Positions 33,366 to 35,117 of a DNA stretch of 35,117 nt are shown one piece after another (the first letter of the stretch is position 1; the number at the start of each line of letters is the position of its first letter). Below the pieces are notes generated by a model that was not told the origin of the DNA, ran no database searches, and saw only the letters and a program-made list of their open reading frames with translations. Origin of the DNA: Lachnospiraceae bacterium UBA4316. GTDB taxonomy: Bacteria; Bacillota; Clostridia; Lachnospirales; Lachnospiraceae. The translations under genes and the position numbers were made by a program. The DNA lies in contig DGUG01000050.1 in NCBI GenBank assembly GCA_002394535.1, forward strand, positions 1 to 35,117, in the 5' to 3' direction.

Positions 33366-34085
33366 ATGGCAATGGATGAGAAAGAGATCAAAGAACTGTT
33401 ATGTGATATCGGAAGAAGAATATACGGTCGTAATATGGTTGCGGCCAATGACGGTAATTTTTCGGTTAAGCTGAATGATCACGAGTTTTTATGTACGCCC
33501 ACGGGTGTTTCAAAAGGATTCATGACACCTGACTACATATGCAGGGTCAACGAGAATGGAGAACTCCTTGAAGCGAGTGGGTCATTCAGACCTTCGAGCG
33601 AGATCAAGATGCATATGAGAGTGTATGCAAAAAGACCTGATGTAGGTGCCGTTGTTCATGCGCATCCCAATTTTGCTACAAGCTTTGCGATAGCGGGGCA
33701 GCCTCTTAATGTTCCGATAATGCCCGAGGCTGTCATAACACTTGGATGTGTGCCTCTTACACCATACGGTACGCCCTCTACACCGGAGATACCGGATGCG
33801 ATAGAGCCTTATCTTGATGATTTTGACGCAGTCCTTCTTGAAAATCATGGGGCGCTCACATGGGCGGGTGATCTGCTCTCCGCTTACATGAAGATGGAGT
33901 CTCTGGAGTTTTATGCGGAACTTTTATACAAGTCAAAAACGATAGGAACGCCTACGGAATTCACAAAAGAACAGATAGCTGAATTGGTAAAGGTCAGGCA
34001 TAAAATGGGGATTTCCGGAAGATATCCTGCTGACAGAACGGGTGAAAACTGTTATAAATGTAAGAAATGCTTTTGGAAAGAGTAA
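33366..34085 (+). CDS. fucA: L-fuculose-1-phosphate aldolase (class II aldolase/adducin family)
   Basis: A 239-residue zinc aldolase that splits L-fuculose-1-phosphate into DHAP and L-lactaldehyde. Active-site residues are Glu79 (SSEIKMH) and zinc ligands His98, His100 (VVHAHPN) and His161 (ENHGAL). It is about 25 residues longer than E. coli FucA, with a C-terminal tail containing CYKCKKC, which could bind a second metal or be structural. AAGGAG precedes the ATG. It directly follows the kinase gene in the operon, which supports fuculose- rather than rhamnulose- or ribulose-phosphate. Confidence 0.92.
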   Translation: MAMDEKEIKELLCDIGRRIYGRNMVAANDGNFSVKLNDHEFLCTPTGVSKGFMTPDYICRVNENGELLEASGSFRPSSEIKMHMRVYAKRPDVGAVVHAHPNFATSFAIAGQPLNVPIMPEAVITLGCVPLTPYGTPSTPEIPDAIEPYLDDFDAVLLENHGALTWAGDLLSAYMKMESLEFYAELLYKSKTIGTPTEFTKEQIAELVKVRHKMGISGRYPADRTGENCYKCKKCFWKE

Positions 34086-34108
34086 AGAGAGCTTATAATA
34101 CATAAGTT

Positions 34109-35050
34109 ATGAGTATTTGGGTCGTACAAAAACAAATGATCATTATATTTGTGCTGATTTTGGTCGGTGTATATCTTTACAAGAGTAAACACCTGTCAAA
34201 TGAGGCCTCAAGACAGTTATCGTGGTTGATAGTCAACATTACCAACCCGATAACTCTTTTGTGTGCGGCACTTTCTGAGGAGCAGAAGGTTGGTGCCAAA
34301 GAGGTAGGTCTGGCTCTTGTGTGCTTTGGCGTGATGTATGCGATTCTGATTCCTCTGGCATACTTGATTCCGATGCTTCTCGGGGTGGATAGGGGCAGAA
34401 GATATGCATATCATATGCTTGCAATATTCGGAAATGTAGGTTTTATCGGGATACCCTTTGCATCGGCGGTGCTCGGGACAAGTTCGCTAATATTCGTATC
34501 TTTATGCGGACTGACTTTTAATATGATATTCTACACATACGGAATCATCATATTCCAAAAGGAAGCAGCCAGGCAGAACCCCGACAGAGAGACCACGGTA
34601 GACCATTCGCTTAAGAATATGATCAATTCCGGAACGATATTTGCGATAATAACGGTGGTTGTTTATCTGTCTGATCTTAAGGTGCCGGATATGGTCAAGT
34701 CAACATTCACTTATATCGGAAACTGTACGACATTTATGTCGATGGTAGTGCTCGGGGTATCCGTGGCACAGATAGTTCCGAGGGAAGTGTTCACAAGATG
34801 GAGACTGTATGTGTTTGTGCTAATAAGGCAGATACTTGTTCCGATAATGTTGATCTTTATTCTGCGGCCTTTTATCAGAAACGAACTGCTTCTAAGTACT
34901 GTTGCGGTAATGTCTGCGATGCCTGCGGCCAACCTTCCGTTGATGACAGCGAAGCAATACGGGGTTAAGGAAGATATGATATCCGCGGGGATCATACTCA
35001 CAACTCTAACATCAATAATTACCATACCGATTGTAATGTCTTTTCTGTGA
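34109..35050 (+). CDS. AEC-family membrane carrier
   Basis: A 313-residue membrane protein of the auxin efflux carrier (AEC) family, with about ten hydrophobic segments in two halves and the conserved FGNVGFIGIPFASAVLG stretch (about residues 108-124). Members move organic anions or small metabolites in bacteria. It ends the fucose operon just before a strong terminator. The ribosome binding site is poor, so translation may depend on the upstream gene. Export of a fermentation product of fucose (lactate, lactaldehyde-derived acid) or uptake of a substrate after loss of the ABC transporter are both possible. Confidence 0.85.
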   Translation: MSIWVVQKQMIIIFVLILVGVYLYKSKHLSNEASRQLSWLIVNITNPITLLCAALSEEQKVGAKEVGLALVCFGVMYAILIPLAYLIPMLLGVDRGRRYAYHMLAIFGNVGFIGIPFASAVLGTSSLIFVSLCGLTFNMIFYTYGIIIFQKEAARQNPDRETTVDHSLKNMINSGTIFAIITVVVYLSDLKVPDMVKSTFTYIGNCTTFMSMVVLGVSVAQIVPREVFTRWRLYVFVLIRQILVPIMLIFILRPFIRNELLLSTVAVMSAMPAANLPLMTAKQYGVKEDMISAGIILTTLTSIITIPIVMSFL

Positions 35051-35078
35051 ACAGGCGGTTATAAAAAGAATGTAGAAA

Positions 35079-35117
35079 AACAGGACCGGATATGTGCCGG
35101 TTCTGTTCTTTTTTTGT
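35079..35117 (+). terminator. Rho-independent terminator of the fucose operon
   Basis: AACAGGACCGG (35079-35089) pairs with CCGGTTCTGTT (35097-35107), with one G-U pair, around a 7-base loop. It is followed by CTTTTTTTG. This is the clearest terminator in the window and marks the end of the operon that starts at 25161. Confidence 0.93.

Overview
The window looks like chromosomal DNA of a gut or rumen Firmicute, most likely a Lachnospiraceae member. This rests on the Cys-anchored solute-binding lipoproteins with Ala/Glu-rich linkers, a YesM/YesN-type two-component pair, CUT1 sugar ABC systems without their own ATPase, strong AGGAGG-type ribosome binding sites with frequent GTG and TTG starts, and a Firmicutes-style Tad pilus cluster. 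I assign no species. I see no RNA genes, CRISPR array, transposase or phage gene. No gene-free stretch exceeds 300 bases.

Layout. (1) 1-2969: end of a Tad/Flp pilus operon (tadA, cut by the window edge, then tadB and tadC, all overlapping). (2) 2959-11654: an alpha-galactoside cassette with a divergent AraC regulator, GH36 alpha-galactosidase, binding protein, two permeases and a second, very different GH36 enzyme. A short decayed copy of the tadC 3' end lies directly after this cassette, so the cassette is bracketed by tadC 3' sequence in direct orientation. (3) 11703-13943, minus strand: AraC regulator, unknown lipoprotein and class II ketose-bisphosphate (probably tagatose-bisphosphate) aldolase. 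(4) 14092-15900: L-fucose isomerase. (5) 15904-24028: a YesN/YesM response regulator and sensor kinase, divergent from a second CUT1 ABC system and a GH31 glycosidase. (6) 24091-35050: a LacI regulator and a long operon: FGGY kinase, GatD-like dehydrogenase, aldo/keto reductase, GatZ-like protein, a broken ribose-type ABC transporter, fucose mutarotase, an unknown 145-aa protein, rhamnulokinase-type FGGY kinase, L-fuculose-phosphate aldolase and an AEC-family carrier, closed by a clear terminator.

How it works together (inference). Galactosides and another oligosaccharide enter through the two ABC systems, powered by an ATPase encoded elsewhere, and are cut in the cytoplasm by GH36 and GH31 enzymes. 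L-fucose is handled by mutarotase, isomerase, kinase and aldolase to DHAP and L-lactaldehyde. The aldo/keto reductase, XylB-like kinase, GatD-like dehydrogenase and GatZ-like protein could form a reductive-oxidative galactose route (galactose, galactitol, galactitol-1-P, tagatose-6-P, then fructose-6-P or tagatose-bisphosphate). They could instead process fucose-derived intermediates.

The most notable observations are the tadC relic bracketing the alpha-galactoside cassette, a deletion scar joining half an ABC permease to the tail of what looks like its binding protein, LacI-type operators on both sides of a sigma-A-like promoter, a repeated GATGTCA inverted site around the alpha-galactosidase gene, and the GatD/GatZ/kinase/reductase set inside a fucose operon.
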